The notes beneath the pieces are model-generated. The model had not been told where the DNA came from, did not search any database, and worked only from the letters and a program-made list of their open reading frames with translations. Positions 1 through 13,300 of a stretch of 64,000 nt of DNA are shown one piece after another. The stretch covers positions 9,980,501 to 10,044,500 of the forward strand of contig JAYJMM010000041.1 in NCBI GenBank assembly GCA_037349105.1. The letters are read 5' to 3'. Source of the stretch: Limnomonas spitsbergensis (taxonomy: Eukaryota; Chlorophyta; Chlorophyceae; Chlamydomonadales). Position numbers and translations under genes: made by a program. The first letter of the stretch is position 1. Every line of letters begins with the position of its first letter.

Positions 1-288
1 AAATTAAAAAAATTGCCACTTGGCATAATGCAGCATAAAAATATAAGTGGATCAAGGGGAGGCTTTGTCGCCGCTGCAGCGACTATGCAAACCCTCATTA
101 CCTTTTTGACAGAGTCATGCCCTATTAAAATAAGACAGATATCCGATCTTAATCAAGATAACGCAATATCTAGACCAATGATTTTTCCAGCCCTCCTGTC
201 CGATCCTGGGAGCTACAGGCAAAGCTTAAATATATACTACAACTTGTGTAAGCCTAGGAACCTCTTTATAAGTAGGAGACCTGGGTGA
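1..288. other. Window edge, no gene recognised
   Basis: About 290 bases of AT-rich sequence. I see no exon with a recognisable motif or plausible splice-site pair. It lies on the downstream side of the minus-strand mTERF-like gene, so it may be intron or 3' flank of that gene. Confidence 0.4.
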
Positions 289-472
289 AGGTACGATAAC
301 CCTGGGCTGGTACGATAAACCTGGGGGGGTACGATAACCCTGGGCGGGTACGATAAACCTGGGAGAGGTACGATAACCCTGGGAGGGGTACGATAACCCT
401 GGGGGGGTACGATAATCCTGGGAGGGGGGTACGATAATCCAGGGGGGGGGGGGGTACGATAATCTGATAATC
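289..472. repeat. GTACGATAA minisatellite
   Basis: About nine tandem copies of a 17-24 bp unit, core GGGTACGATAACCCTGG, with a growing G-run (up to about 12 G) in the last copies. It starts 19 bp beyond the last mTERF-like exon seen (donor at 490), so it sits in that gene's next intron or its 3' flank. The length variation is in the G-tract. Confidence 0.9.
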
Positions 473-490
473 AGCCGCGGAGCCACCCAC

Positions 491-2801
491 CTTGCCTTGA
501 CATCCAGGAGCTTGGGATACACCGTCAGGATTTTGCTGATGACACTCAATTCCAAGTGCGCCTCTAGAAACAGGAAATTAAACTGTGTGCAACACAGGGG
601 AGGGAGAGCACACGCCAGCTTAGGCTGAAGGGTGGAGGGATTCCAGGGCAGGATTTCGAGTTGTAGGGTTTCAGTCCAAGGCATGGATACATACAAATCC
701 CATCATGACACTCACACCCCTTCCTCTACTTAATGCCCTCCCACCTTGGTCTCCAAGGTCTTTGTGTCCAGCAGCGACAGAACTTGTTGTGGGTTGTTCG
801 CGATAATGGAGATGAGGATTTGGTTGACTTCTCCGTCAATGTCACCATGGCTATCAGGGGCGGGGCATTCAGCCGGGTCGTACTTGTCGTTTACAAGCGC
901 TGCAGACTGAGATGCGCTGACAGAAGGTGTGGTCCTTTGGCGGAGCCTCCCTGCTGTCAGAATCTGTTTAAAATTTTCCAAGGCAGGCTGGGAGAAGAGG
1001 GACAAGGTTGGGGTAAAGAGTGGGGAGGAGCTTAAGAAAAGTCACAAAGTAGTGGCAGCCACATCGATCGCGAGACCACATCAGCCGTTTATTTTTTAAA
1101 TACGGGTCCAACTTCGGCGGGCAGCTCCTCAGTCGCTAATGCCCAGTTGGGGCCAAGCCTTGACCGGCCTGTGAACGGTGGCCCAAGCAGCATGGCTGGC
1201 TGTACCTGGGGCCTCTGGCGTAAGGCCAAGATGTAGCTGAAAAGTTGCTAAACCAAAGCCCGGCCACATTTCAACAAACAATTAACATTCTAGATGAAGG
1301 CTCAAATGTTGCATAACATGGCATCTTATCACAGTAAAGGACAATACAGATCGGAGGCCAGAAAAAGGCATAGGTAGAGTTCGTTCAAAGAAAACCAAGC
1401 TGCACACTCACCTTCAGCTGCTGACAATAGTCAAGGAACAGGATCTCTGGATGCTTTCCGAACACCACCTCTCGGGCCTTCTGCAGATAAGCAGGCAGCG
1501 GAGGGCCATACATGCATACAACATAGGCCATGGTGGGCGGATATCTGGAGGATGTCTACGTTAGTCAGCAATTCGTCATTGGCTTCTATGAACGTACATG
1601 ATGTACCTCCAAAGTCCCTGTACCTCCCTACTACAGCTTGTTACACAGCGCATCCTTACATTGGGCTATTCCTCCATTACCGTTGCTGCGTCCTAATGTT
1701 GCAGGTCCAAGACTGGGTCCTCTATAAGCCCTCCATCAGTGCAAGCGAGTCGTCCCTCTACGACTACATGGGAAAGTAACGCCCCCAGCTCCATCCACTT
1801 GACCCTGGTCTAAACCTTGCCTCGAAATATACGAAACCACTGATGCATCTGTTCCTACAAGCACGAGTACTGGTGCCCTGCTGGTGCCTGATAATAAGTA
1901 TCCCAGAAACGGTTGATATCCACAGTTCCACACCAGTATCCACACCAGTATCCACACCAGTATCCACACCAATATCCACACCAGTATCCACACCAGCATC
2001 CACACCAGTATCCACACCAGTATCCACACCTGGTTTCCAAGGCCGAAGCTCCTGAGTGTGTCCATGATGGCGTGTGCATGCAGCGGGTCATGCTCCGACA
2101 AGCGAGCACCTTCTTTTACGATGTGGCGGCCCTGGTCCGCCTTACTGAGACAGAAAGTGTCCCACAGGCTAGACCAGCCCATCAGGTCGGTAGCTAGCAG
2201 GAGGGGATGCATTTTTAGAATCCTACGGGGCTCTTCGGGATCCCAGTGGAATATCCTGTGAGGAGGCCGGGAGTTACCTTCAATCAGACACAGCCAAAAA
2301 TATTATTTGATACCAGGGGTGCATAGGTATCGATCCCGCCCCAGAGGTAAAACTCACGTGCAAAGGATGGACAGGTTGGAGAGGACACTGTCGCTGTCCT
2401 GCAGTTTTCTTATGGCTGCCTCCGGCCAGTCCTTGGTTACATCAGCTGTGTAGATGGAGCAGATGGCCGCAAGCTTTTTCTCCCTGTCCACCCTCCCTGT
2501 CCATCCCAGGAAAGTCGACGCATTGGGATAATTCTGATCATAACACCTCAGCAATGTTTTTACATCCAAGTGATGAGCTGCTCTTGTCCTCTGTGCATTT
2601 CCGGTTGCTTCCGCCTGAATGGGCTCTGGTGTGGCCAATGCTTGGTCGACGCATGATGGCGGGGCTAGGGTTGCCGCTGCAGTTTGTTGCTTGGGAAATT
2701 TGTCCAGCTCTGCAATTTCAGCGGCTTCTGAAACACCCGATGTCGATGCAGGGCGTGATGTCAGGTTCTTTCTTGCGTCTGACTTCACATTGCATGCAGG
2801 C
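491..2801 (-). CDS. mTERF-domain protein, partial, multi-exon
   Basis: Likely an organelle-targeted mTERF-family nucleic-acid-binding protein (plastid or mitochondrial gene expression). Exons on the minus strand: 2801-2358, 2255-2030, 1544-1412, 987-745, 582-491. Helical repeats carry the typical mTERF motif of hydrophobic residues before P-x-L-L: RRILKMHPLLLATDL in exon 2, REVVFGKHPEILFLD in exon 3, and ISKILTVYPKLLDVK in the last exon. Phases join at 2358/2255 (2), 1412/987 (0) and 745/582 (0). Between 2030 and 1544 a small exon of length 2 mod 3 is needed and was not found, so the model has a gap. The N-terminus (transit peptide) lies above 2801 and was not resolved; the C-terminus runs toward or past the window start. 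The family call rests on motif spacing only. A generic helical-repeat protein is the alternative. Confidence 0.6.
1921..2029. repeat. 12-bp minisatellite built on a splice donor
   Basis: Nine to ten copies of a 12-bp unit (plus strand CCAGTATCCACA, one CCAGCATCCACA variant). On the minus strand it starts exactly at the 3' edge of the mTERF-like exon ending at 2030: the exon ends CCAG and the donor GTGTGGATACTG is the repeat unit. Each copy therefore repeats a CTGGTGTGG donor-like site. Because 12 is a multiple of 3, reading through it stays open with a repeated VWIL motif. Confidence 0.9.
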
Positions 2802-4386
2802 CTGAAACAAGCAGCACTTCTTGCGTGGCAATCTTGCAGATTCTTGGTGCGGATCCCGCGACATCCGACCGACAGAGAGATAAGCCGATTTTGCATTGCC
2901 TCTTTTGCTCTGAACTAGCGGACAGGCTAACGTGCGATAGGCGAGAAGCACGGAGAGTCAGCGATGAAAACTAATATAAACAGTAGGGGTATGCATGCAT
3001 GGAAGTACGCAGCGTCAAGGCAACACCTCGATGATTCAATTGACCCTAAAAGCCCCGCAGCAGTCTGGACGGGGGGGTGGTTTCGGAGAAACTGTCTGAG
3101 GAATACTGTCCAAGTTCGTGCTAGCCACCACCGCTACACCACCCTTAAACTTCAGTTATAACTCGTGGCGTGGATTTATAACAGCCCATGCACTCGTTTC
3201 CCTTGAATGAAGGTGTGGCTGGGGTGTGGGCAGTCCATAGTTGTTCGAAGTACCGTATTCGATATATCTGTCCACCAAACAGGGTGGTAACTTCATGAAT
3301 CCCGATGAACGGCCTTGCCCTTTCGATCCCAGTAATGGCCTCGGCATACCCAGTGTATGTTCTCACGGATGTCAGGAGGCAAAGTGTTTTCAAAGGCTGT
3401 GGCAAGGACAAGGACGTACAGCAGGCTCGGCTCATATCTTGCCCGTATCTTGCCTAGAAAGTGCAGATAGCGTTGATGTAATAGCAGGGCAAAACAGGCC
3501 CTGCGTTTTCTCACGTCCCAAATTCCAGATTGCGCCGATTCAAACATGTAGAGCAAGGCAGGGCTGTGATTTCCAGCCTGCAAGCTCCAGGCGGCAATGG
3601 ATTAAAAGAAATGAACAGAGCCGTGTTTTCCAGCTTCGAAATTCCAGACGGCAATGGCTCAACACCATGGAGAACAGCAGGGCAGCGTTTTCCAGCCTCC
3701 AAGCGAGTTGGCGCTGTTGACCAGTCAGCACCAGCCAGGCCATCAGTGTCTGTTTATCTGGTGCCACACGCTCAATCCTCGTCCAGGTTCCTGTTGCCAG
3801 CATGCCTAATTTACGGCATGGCTTGCCTCGTTGGCGCTCCGTACGCATAGGCACCATCTGGGTTCTCAACCACCTACTCAGGTATGGCAGGGGTGCAGAG
3901 TTGAAGGTGGAAGCTCAATGAACTAGGCGCAACGAGAAACATGTAATCCAGGACGCCAGGCAGAATACCCAGCCTCTGTATCTCGCAATTGAATCCAACC
4001 GGAATTTTAGGGCAGACAGGCCCTACCAGCCCTGGCTACACTCACATCAGATGCACTGTCTTTACAGGGTGCTTCAGCTACACTTGAGCTACAACTCACC
4101 AACCCAGCCTATGACCAGCAACAAAACCTGTTGCTGAGGCCACCATCTGTCATGGTTTGGTCCCAATCGGCCCACGGGTGGCTGCACAACAGCCCCCCAA
4201 AGGTGCTCTGGTGCTCATGTCATCAGATCATCCCACGTTGGTCGCCATGCATTGACTTGCAATCATGCGACAAAAGCTCGGCCAACACTTGAAAATAAAC
4301 TTGGCAAACTCCACAAATGTTCAAGATCAGGATTACATCCACACGTCGATGGCTCACTAAACCAGACACTTCCATTCGAAATCATG
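2802..4386. other. Intergenic/5' region between mTERF-like and CTL-like genes
   Basis: No exon could be assigned with confidence. It must hold the 5' end of the mTERF-like gene and the 3' end of the CTL-like gene, both minus strand. It contains the tandem repeat at 3488-3707. Confidence 0.4.
3488..3707. repeat. Decayed ~60-bp tandem repeat
   Basis: About 3.5 diverged copies of a unit containing GTTTTCCAGCCTCCAAGC and CCAGACGGCAATGG, at about 3488, 3554, 3616 and 3675. Copies differ by many substitutions, so the array is old. Reading frames across it are by-products. Confidence 0.75.
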
Positions 4387-7300
4387 TCACAGGTTGGTCC
4401 CTAATTCTAACTTAAAGCCAGGTCCATGACTCACCGTTCCCACACTCGGGAGCTTGCAGTACACCTGATGGACGTCCATGCGGCTGCAGGCCTGCATGTC
4501 ACGGTCCTGCAAGGGCAGGGGCAGACAAAAGGGAATAAGGCAACTGAGGAGGTACAATAATGGCCGATTACCCACCGGGCAGATCTCAAGGGTCCTGCAG
4601 GGGCAGGTGTAGGGACCTTGAAGCAGCAGGCAGCGAGGGCTCTGGCGGTGAAAGCCCCCATTGGGGATTGTGGGAGGGCAGGGAAGCAGAGACAAATAGG
4701 GCAGGGTCACTGCCGGGTCTTGAACGCCGCTGGACATCCATATTCCAGGAGGGAAGATGCAACAGGAACGTTACAGGGATGCAACAAGGATGCAACAGGA
4801 AACAAAATGGGTGCAACATGGATGCAGCAGGGCACCTCCTGTCTGCCACAGCAGAACGGATTAAGGGGAAAGAAGCAGTGAAGGATCCAGGTCTGACTGA
4901 CTAAGTTAGAGGAATCAGAAGCAAGGATCTGCCTGTCTTGCAGATCCGGATATCAGATTCAGTTGCTTCTTCTCGTCACACCTCCCCCCCCCTAGGCACT
5001 GGCTTTTGCTTAACTCCCAGCGGTACACATCACCCGATGCTCACCATGGCAAAGCAGATGAATACAGCGTCGATGATGTTGAGCAGAAGGGAGATGAAGA
5101 AGGACAACACGATCCACGACAACACGAATGACACCACGGACAGCAGCACCGCATACTGGTGGCCCTGCCAGGTGGGGGTGGGGAGACAGGATAGGATAGG
5201 ATGAGTGGATATGATGAGGTTGAAGGATGCCATGGACATGGTGTGACACCGACGACACCAGCTCTGCATAGTGGTAGAATGGTGGTCCTCGGCAGTGGAA
5301 TCAGGGATGGACATAATCATACTGTAGGTGGACGGGATCAGATAGGATGGGTGGATGGGACATGATCATATATTAATAGAGCATCAAGACTGGGATGCAC
5401 TGACATGCCTTGTGCTCAAGTGTAAGTGTTTGTGTGTGGGGGGAGGGGGGAGGGGGGGGGGGGCTAGATATGCAAATAAGGTCTACACTTCAAACGAGTG
5501 TCCACACATACGGTATATCCCTTGTCTGAACATCCTAACAGGTCTAGAGAGGCCTAGCCAGATTTAGTAAGACACCCAGACACACCTTCAGCAGCTTCCG
5601 GAAGGCTGATGTGCTCAACCCATAGATGCAAGGGACCAAACGACAGACAACACCAAAGACTATTGAGATCTAGCCACATCTGGTGAGATCCCTGGACCCA
5701 CCTGCAGCAGGTCCTTCCAGGCTGATGCGCTGAACCCGTAGATGCAGAGGGACCAAACAATAGACAGAACCACTGCTGACATTTGCAGGATCTGAGAAGC
5801 AGGGGAGGAGGGCGGGGGTAAGTGGTGAGAAGGGGGAGAAGGGATGTCTGGGATCTGCAAGTGTTGCTCGGGCTGGAGGCGGGAATGATCTTGTAATAAT
5901 CAATGAAAGGTCACACTCCGGGAGGGAAGCAACGTTTTTTCATATTGTAGTTGAAACACAGTGCTGATGACACCCACACCCCATCGACCCCCTGTTCAGA
6001 CTTGTGTCTGCCCCCCCCCCCTTTCACCAGGGTGGCTATGTTAACACTTGGTGACATAACAGTGACGACTAAATTGATTGGTTCCCAACTGCAGACACCT
6101 CATTCCGGGCCACATGCAGCCCCTCCTCCCCCCTCCCAGTTCCTTCCTCCTCCTCACAGCCCCCCCTCGCAAAAACAGCCCCGCCTCCCCCCCCTCATCC
6201 CAGTTCCTTTCGTCCTCCTCCTCATCACCCCTCTCCCCCTCCTCTCAACTTCACGCACCATGGGTGGGAACCACCATACGCCGAATGTGTCAAGGAAGTT
6301 GCGTTTCAGCAGGTCCGACACGCCACGGCTGGCGGACAAGAAGCCCTCTCCGGTAATAGCCAGCCGCACCTGGGGTCGGAAAGGGTGGACATGGGGTGGG
6401 CATGGAACAAATGATGGACAGGCCATGCCCAGGGGGGTGAACAAGTGCTGGGTAGGGGGAGGAGGCTGATGCAGCAAGCCCAGCTGGATGGACCACCGGC
6501 TAAATGCCAGCAAAGGCTACGTCGTTGAAGGAAAATTGAGGCTAACCACTTGCCTGCCTTAGGGGGCGGTTGCATACACAATTTGAAACACTGACTTTAG
6601 GTGACTGCTTTCAACGTGAACTCGAGCAGGGGCCGTAACTCGATAAAAGCCACGTGCGTGAAAATGCTGCTACACATTGCACAGCTCGCGAAATGTTCCC
6701 AGCAGCCGAAACATGCAGATACAGTGTACCCTGCTTGTGTCACAGGCTGGTGAATGCACACGAAACCTATGACCATCAAAAGCTTGCATTTGTGTAGGTT
6801 AATTCACTAACAACGGCTTAGTCGCAAGGGCGAACAACCCTGGTGAAATCCACAACTTTCAAAGACGTCCATTTTTAAGTCCAATAAGCTTTTCGTATTT
6901 TTTGTCCATGGGACACACAGGCATAGGAGATTGCTGGCAAGGAAAGCTCACCCAAACTCCCTTCAATACCCCGATTCCCTCCCACGGTATGAACAAACAC
7001 ACACAAACCCGCACCTCCTCCCTCCGCATTGACTCGCACCCCCATCATCTCTCCTGCCCCATTCCCCATCCCCCCTGCCTTACCGTTGCAAACTTTGTGA
7101 CAAGCTCCACCATTGTGAGCAGGAATGAAACAATCATGAACAGGCAGTACATCAAGATGTTGCTGTCAGCCTTCTTGCGTAGGTTCTCCAGCATCTGTAC
7201 ATCAGAAAAGCGGTACAGGCAAGCAAAAGAGAGGTGAGATCCAAGGGTGGGCTAGACCCCTGTGGTGCCGAGAGGAGTAGCGGACATAAGATGCCCAGAG

Positions 7301-10300
7301 AGCGCATCTTCAACTCATAATTACCCTTGGATACATTCCAGTTTACAGGCACCAGAGCACTCTGTCATATGGCCAGGCCCAGTGACACGCAGATCAAACG
7401 GCCATGAATGCGAACAGCCAAGTAAAGGTTATCCCCTGGTGCAAACAAATTGTACTGCATCGGGATTCAGGGCCACAGCTGGTAATTAAATTGCAGCATT
7501 TCACATAACTGCAAATAAAATAAAATGAATACCGCCTAGGCGACGCTAATGAAGGAAGCCTGATGTTTTAGCTGGCAGAGAAAGGCAGCCAGGGTCGCTG
7601 CTCATTAGACCCAAACCTTCGTCAGCCGCTCATGATGCAGGTCTCGTTGTCAGCGCCAGACTGACCCTCTTGGCGAAGCCTCCCTCGCTGAAGCGCCCCT
7701 ACCCCTCCCCACCCCCCATTCCCTCCCAGCTCACATTCCTCATGATAGAGACAATGGTCAGCACTAGCCCTCCCAAGCAGAGGGAGCCAAAGGAGGGACC
7801 CAGGGCAGCCCAAAGGGAGCGGCCCACGCGGCCCTTGCGGCTGCTGGAACTGGCCTCTGCCACCACAGGGGCAAAGTACCACTGAGCGATGGTACCTACA
7901 TGGACAGAGGACATAATCAGTGCATGAAAGGAGGGACGGCGGCTGGGAACAGAGGATATCAGAGAGGTGAAAATGGCTTTTTGAGGAGGGATTCCAGGTG
8001 CCACCTCGACCATGCAGGCACTAGTATGGTGCACATGGGATGCATGGATGGTACGAGCTGCTCTGACGCTGGGACATCTTGTAGCATGCATGACCATGCC
8101 CCTTATCAACAGGCACGGGGAGTGACATGAAAATAAAAATATTGACGAGATTATGGGCACGGCTTCAGTGAAATGCAAGGGATGCACACACTCGGGTACG
8201 TACAACCGAGCGTACATGAGGTGTGTGGATGGCGACTGGGAGTGCATGGCGCATATGCAATGCATGGATGGAGTGTATGGAGTGCATGGGATGAACAGGA
8301 AGACAAGGAGGCACAGCCTAGCTGGAATTTAAATTGTACCCCCACCCCCACCACCTGCCACAGCCACCCCTCATTAACCCATCCCAACCTGGCCACCCCA
8401 TCATCCTTATGACTTGGCCAGGGCATGGTAGCCAGACCAACATATGTCCCGAACCTGGATGCCAGCTACAGCAGACCTCCCCCACTCACCCGACACTGTG
8501 AACGTCCTGACTTCGCTGGTGATGAAGGAGGTCCACGTCAAGGTGAAGAAGGCTAGCGCCATCAAGGGACCCACGTAGGAGTCCGTCTGTATAGGAGTCA
8601 GGGGGGGGGAAGGGTGTCACGATCACCATGCACCTCAAGCTTCTGACCACATGGATTGAAGATCCCTCATAGATGCATCATAGCGCCTGCTTCAGCCCTG
8701 ATCTCATATTCAAATAATCAAAATTGTGAACATCGTAATATCCATCGTAATATTCATCGGTGTTCGATACCAGTACACAAATAGACAAACAAACAAATCC
8801 TGGGTGCCCTGTTTAAAGACATGTACCTTCAGATCCTGCAGGGCTTGCACTGAGCCTGTACTAAGCAAGCCTCCTCTATTTCTTCCAAATCAAGGCTCGT
8901 GGCTCCGGTGGCTCCCATGGCCTTCACCTACCAGCAATCCCACCCAGCTGCCATACGCATACCATGGCCACATGCCATTTGCCTCCTTGGACCCTTGCAA
9001 AGCATAATGTAGCAAGGAGCCAAGTAGCAACTAGGTCAACCATGCAGCCTAGCCATCCTGTACACGCAGAGGATCACTGGCTGTGTGGCTTCCCATGCTG
9101 CCTACCGCCAGCCGCCAAAGGGCATACGACCATTTCAGGTTTTATGTAACTGCAAGAGATTGTCTCTCACCTCCCAGATGCAGCAGAGGACTGGCTTGCC
9201 ATCAGCACCCACGCACTGGTCTCTACCATCTGGGCCAGGCACACGATCCTGGTTGTATGCCACCTGCGTGAAGATCCATCCGGGTCAGATAACACAATGC
9301 AGCAGTCCATGTTCTGATAACATAACGCAACACAGCAGTCCGTCTTCTGATCAGACAGCGCAACGCAGCAGTCCGCGCTTTAATTATGGTGCATTCAAAT
9401 AACACTAATTGGAGCATGGGGTGGCTGAGGATGATGTGATGTGTGGGTTACAGTGTTGCACCCCTTCCCGGTTATAATCACGGTGCATTCAAATAACGCT
9501 TTATGGAGCATTCAAATAACGCTTCATGGAGCATTCAAATAACACTTCATGGAGCATGGGGTGCAAGGATTGCAAGGTGAGCATGTCGTGGGCAAGTACA
9601 GTGCCACACCCCTTCCCAGTTCCCACTCACGTGTCCATTGGTGACGGACGCGACGATAGAGACAAGCAGAGGCGCCAGCAGGAGCAAGAGACTAGCCTGC
9701 GGATTCAGAGTACCGTCATACATGTTCAGGGCTGAGCACAGGCTTCAGAGATGGGGTCAGCGTCCAGGGATGGGCAGGGTTGCTTTTCTTGGCTGCAAGT
9801 CCGCCTTGACCACCGCTTCACAAACGCAAAAGGCCTGGTCAGGGGCAAACCTTGACTGGCCAACAAATACAGGCCCAAGCAGCGAAGTTGGCTGCGCAAG
9901 GGACTTGCCCCTTGCCCGAGGCCAGGAAAAGGTTGAACGTGGCCAAACCACTCGGACAGGAACACTGGGGCCAGGGCAACCTTTGCCAGTACATTCCAGA
10001 TATGACAAGGTTGCTCTGAACGCCCGATATTCATGGGCATCTAGAAATGCCCATGGAATAGCACGCAGAGCGTACGTCTTACCTGAATGCCTAGCACTGC
10101 CCCCACCAGCCCCAGGTTGTCTGCCAGCCCGTGGCCTGACACCCCCAGCAGCTGCACCACCAGGGCCAGCTGAGAGCGCCACATATAAAATACCAGAATC
10201 TGCAAGGAGGCCACAGAACACAATGTTCATTAAAAAAATCGCATGGGCATGAGAAGGTGACAAGAGGGGTGCGCAAAACGAGAAGGGTGGTCGCAGTAAC

Positions 10301-13300
10301 AGGCTCAGGGAAAGGCACGCAAGATGAGGGAGGTGGGAAAGAAAGCGGAAGAAACAGAGCAGCATGGGCAAAGGCCACCTCAGCATTGCTCCATACCAGT
10401 GACAAGGGAGGTCATCCCATGCATAAGTGCAGTACCTAGTGCGGAATAACAGGGCGTAAGGGTGCAGGAAAAGACGCAGCGCGGCACAAGGCCACATATG
10501 CACTGCTACCATGCGAGGAGACAGAAAGATCTTTCTCAGTTTTGTTCTCCCAGTTTGGCTAGCCTTCAGCAACCTCATGGTCTCCACCATACTTCCATGC
10601 ACATGGTAAGGTAAGAGAGAGAGTTCCATACACATGTGCATAACCTAATGTGCGATTGCTGTTACAGCTGAAAGAGACATCATGACATTTCAGCCACTGC
10701 TGCAAGTGAATAAACATCGTCGATTGCAAGCAGATGGGAAATCACTCATCAGCAACACCGCCTGCAGGAGTCATCGCATCTGCTGCTGTCCATTCATCAG
10801 CCGGGTGAATTTTAAGCCCAAACCTCTTACCAGCAGACCCGCCAGAAGCAGCAACGGCAGTGCTGCCATGCCTCCTCCCTGGAGCAGCACCACGGAGCCG
10901 CCAAAAAGGGGCAGGCCCACCTGGACCGCGATGGCAAGCCCCACAAGCAGGCTGCATGGACAAGGGCAAATCAGGGGCAACAAGTGTGAACACAGTGTGA
11001 ATAACATGACACAGAGGACATCGTACAAAAGGAAAGCCCTCACACTCCCACACAAATACACACACATGTTTCAGACCTCAATCCTTAGATTACAACCAGC
11101 ACTGAGATCAAACCCCCCTCTTCACAATCAGGTCCACACAAACACACATTTCCCGCCTCCCATTCACACCTTGGCGACTTGGTGACCAGCATCACGAAGA
11201 TCAGGCCAATGCCAACCGCTCCAACCACTGATCCAATGAGCCACAGCATTGCCAGGGACAGGAACGCGTCCAGCTGAAAGGGGGTGTCTGCAACGACAGC
11301 AGAACAGGGGGGGAAGGGGAAGGGAGAGGGGGAGGGGGCGTTTTTCAGATTTCAGCTCTTTTAACATGGTACGAAGAGGGTGTAGAACACATCCCACTGG
11401 AAAGGGGCTGTCTGCTGCCAGCAGGAGAACAACAGAGGGAAGGGGGGGGGGGTTCCATGCCTCAAATGTTTAATATATTTTAACATGATGCGCAGGGGGG
11501 GCGAAGATTATGACTTCCAAGGCGGGGTGTGGAGGGACAGTCAAGGATTGGAGAAGCTTCCTTAGATCTGTAGGGCCTGATAGGGAGGTCCACGACCGGG
11601 TGATTCAGTGTTAATTAGCATGCTTCAGATGCCATTCTGCCTGATGTGGCCTGTACCCCTGAGGGCCAGGTGAACCAAGCACTGAAGCTGGAGCTACTGG
11701 CCGCAGGCTGGTCAAGGTCGAGGCAGCATCAATGGCCTGGTGCACACTACCGGTATATTAAATTCTGGCCCATCCGACAATATCATGCAGGAGCGCAAGG
11801 TAGGAATGAGGTAACGCCGTGGCTCCTACACCTACGGTGGAGGGCCACAGGCGGGCCTCTGGGGCCGCCTTTTGCCTTTAAAGAGGCCCTGCGCCACGCT
11901 TCCGCGTCTTTAGAGAATTGGAGAGGCAAAGGAGTTACGCCGCGGCTCCTCCACTGTAGGTGCAGCAGAGGGACCCAAAAAATACCCTCCACTTCGTGTC
12001 CGTCCGCGTAGTCTGCTAGCAGAAGCAGCGAGGTCCCCTCACCTGGCGCGATGCGCTTTAGATAATTATCGGGGTAAAGTTGCCCCCCCCCCCAAAAAAA
12101 GGGGGGGGCAACTTAACCCCGATAATTATCTTAAGCGCGTAAAGCGTCTCTACCGTCTGGGATCCAAATTGCGCTCGAAGGGTTGCAAAACCTGCGCCTC
12201 TCACCGAAACCCACTACCCCACTAAGTGGGGTAGTGGGTTTCAGTGATCCTCCGCTAGGTGAGGGGACCTCGCCTGCTTGCAGACGAGGTCTCCTCACTA
12301 CGTAGATTTACACTGATCCAGGGCTTGGTCCCAGACAAAGGTGAAGCACAGCCATGCCCCTGACGCAGAGAAAAAGACGGGGAACTATTCAATTCTGGCC
12401 CATACGACAATATCGTGCAGAAGCGCAAGGTAGGAATGATGAATTGCCAGTGTTACACTGATCCAGGGCTTGGTCCCAGACAGAGATGAAGCACAGCCAT
12501 GCCCCTGACGCAGAGAAATAGACGGGGAATAAAACTGCCCATGGTGACACGTAAGTACGCGGGCAGGATCACGCTGAAGTTTCTCACCGTCATCGTCGGT
12601 GAAAAGCGCAAGCAGGGAGCGCCTCAGCGTGGGTGGCGGGTTCATGGGGCAGTGCGCAGGGTCGTTCAGGTAGGTGGGTGTGAGCTCTGTGGCGAAGTTC
12701 ACATTCCTGTGCGGCCAGGGGTGGAGCGGGGTCGAGAATGAGGTTCGGGCGGTTGGACAGCGGGGAGTGGAAGCGGGTTTCTAGCGGGAACACAGCGCCT
12801 GGATTCAGCTGAGGCCTGAGAGGGGAATTCAAAGGTTGGGCATGCAGCCACGGCACAGACAGTGTTGGGCCTTTTAATATGTTATTCTCTGCGAGTAGGA
12901 CAGGCCTTGAGGATCCCCTGCTGCACAGATACTCATCTCCAAGCAGACCTCTTCTCTCTCTGGAGGATACTCCTCCTGCCCAAAAATGTCCGCACTCCAT
13001 TCTCCATGCAGTCATGCACACAGAAGCTGGATTCCTCATATAATGTGCATGCCATCGATCCCTTTCTCCATACATGGAGAGGGTGCTGGACAGCAAGAGG
13101 TAGGTGACTTGCTGTCAAGTTAACAGTTCAGAGACTCAAGCCATGTGAGGATGTGTGCAGACAGCAGGAGATATTTCAGAGTCCTTGTGATTGGTTTGAA
13201 ATATGCCATGCAAGGCGAGCAGCCAAGCAGCGAGTGACCTGACCTGGGCCCCATTTTCTTGCATGACTGAAGGCTTTTCGATTCGATCCACGTGTCTACC

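Larger units (their letters stand above)
11761..12440. repeat. Direct repeats flanking the palindrome element
   Basis: AATTCTGGCCCATCCGACAA with about 30 following bases (11761-11812) recurs with a few changes at 12391-12440, on the other side of the palindromic element. The spacing of about 630 bp is too long for a target-site duplication, so a segmental duplication that the element entered is more likely. Confidence 0.65.

Noticed and set aside
1736..2212. Open frame with VWILVWIL repeats as a repeat protein
   Set aside because: The repeat is the intronic 12-bp minisatellite starting at the donor; the repeats are open only because 12 is divisible by 3.
9757..10641. 294-codon minus-strand open frame
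   Set aside because: It overlaps the CTL exon 10199-10083 in a different frame and spans introns. The real exon has transporter-like sequence and correct phases; this frame is a by-product.
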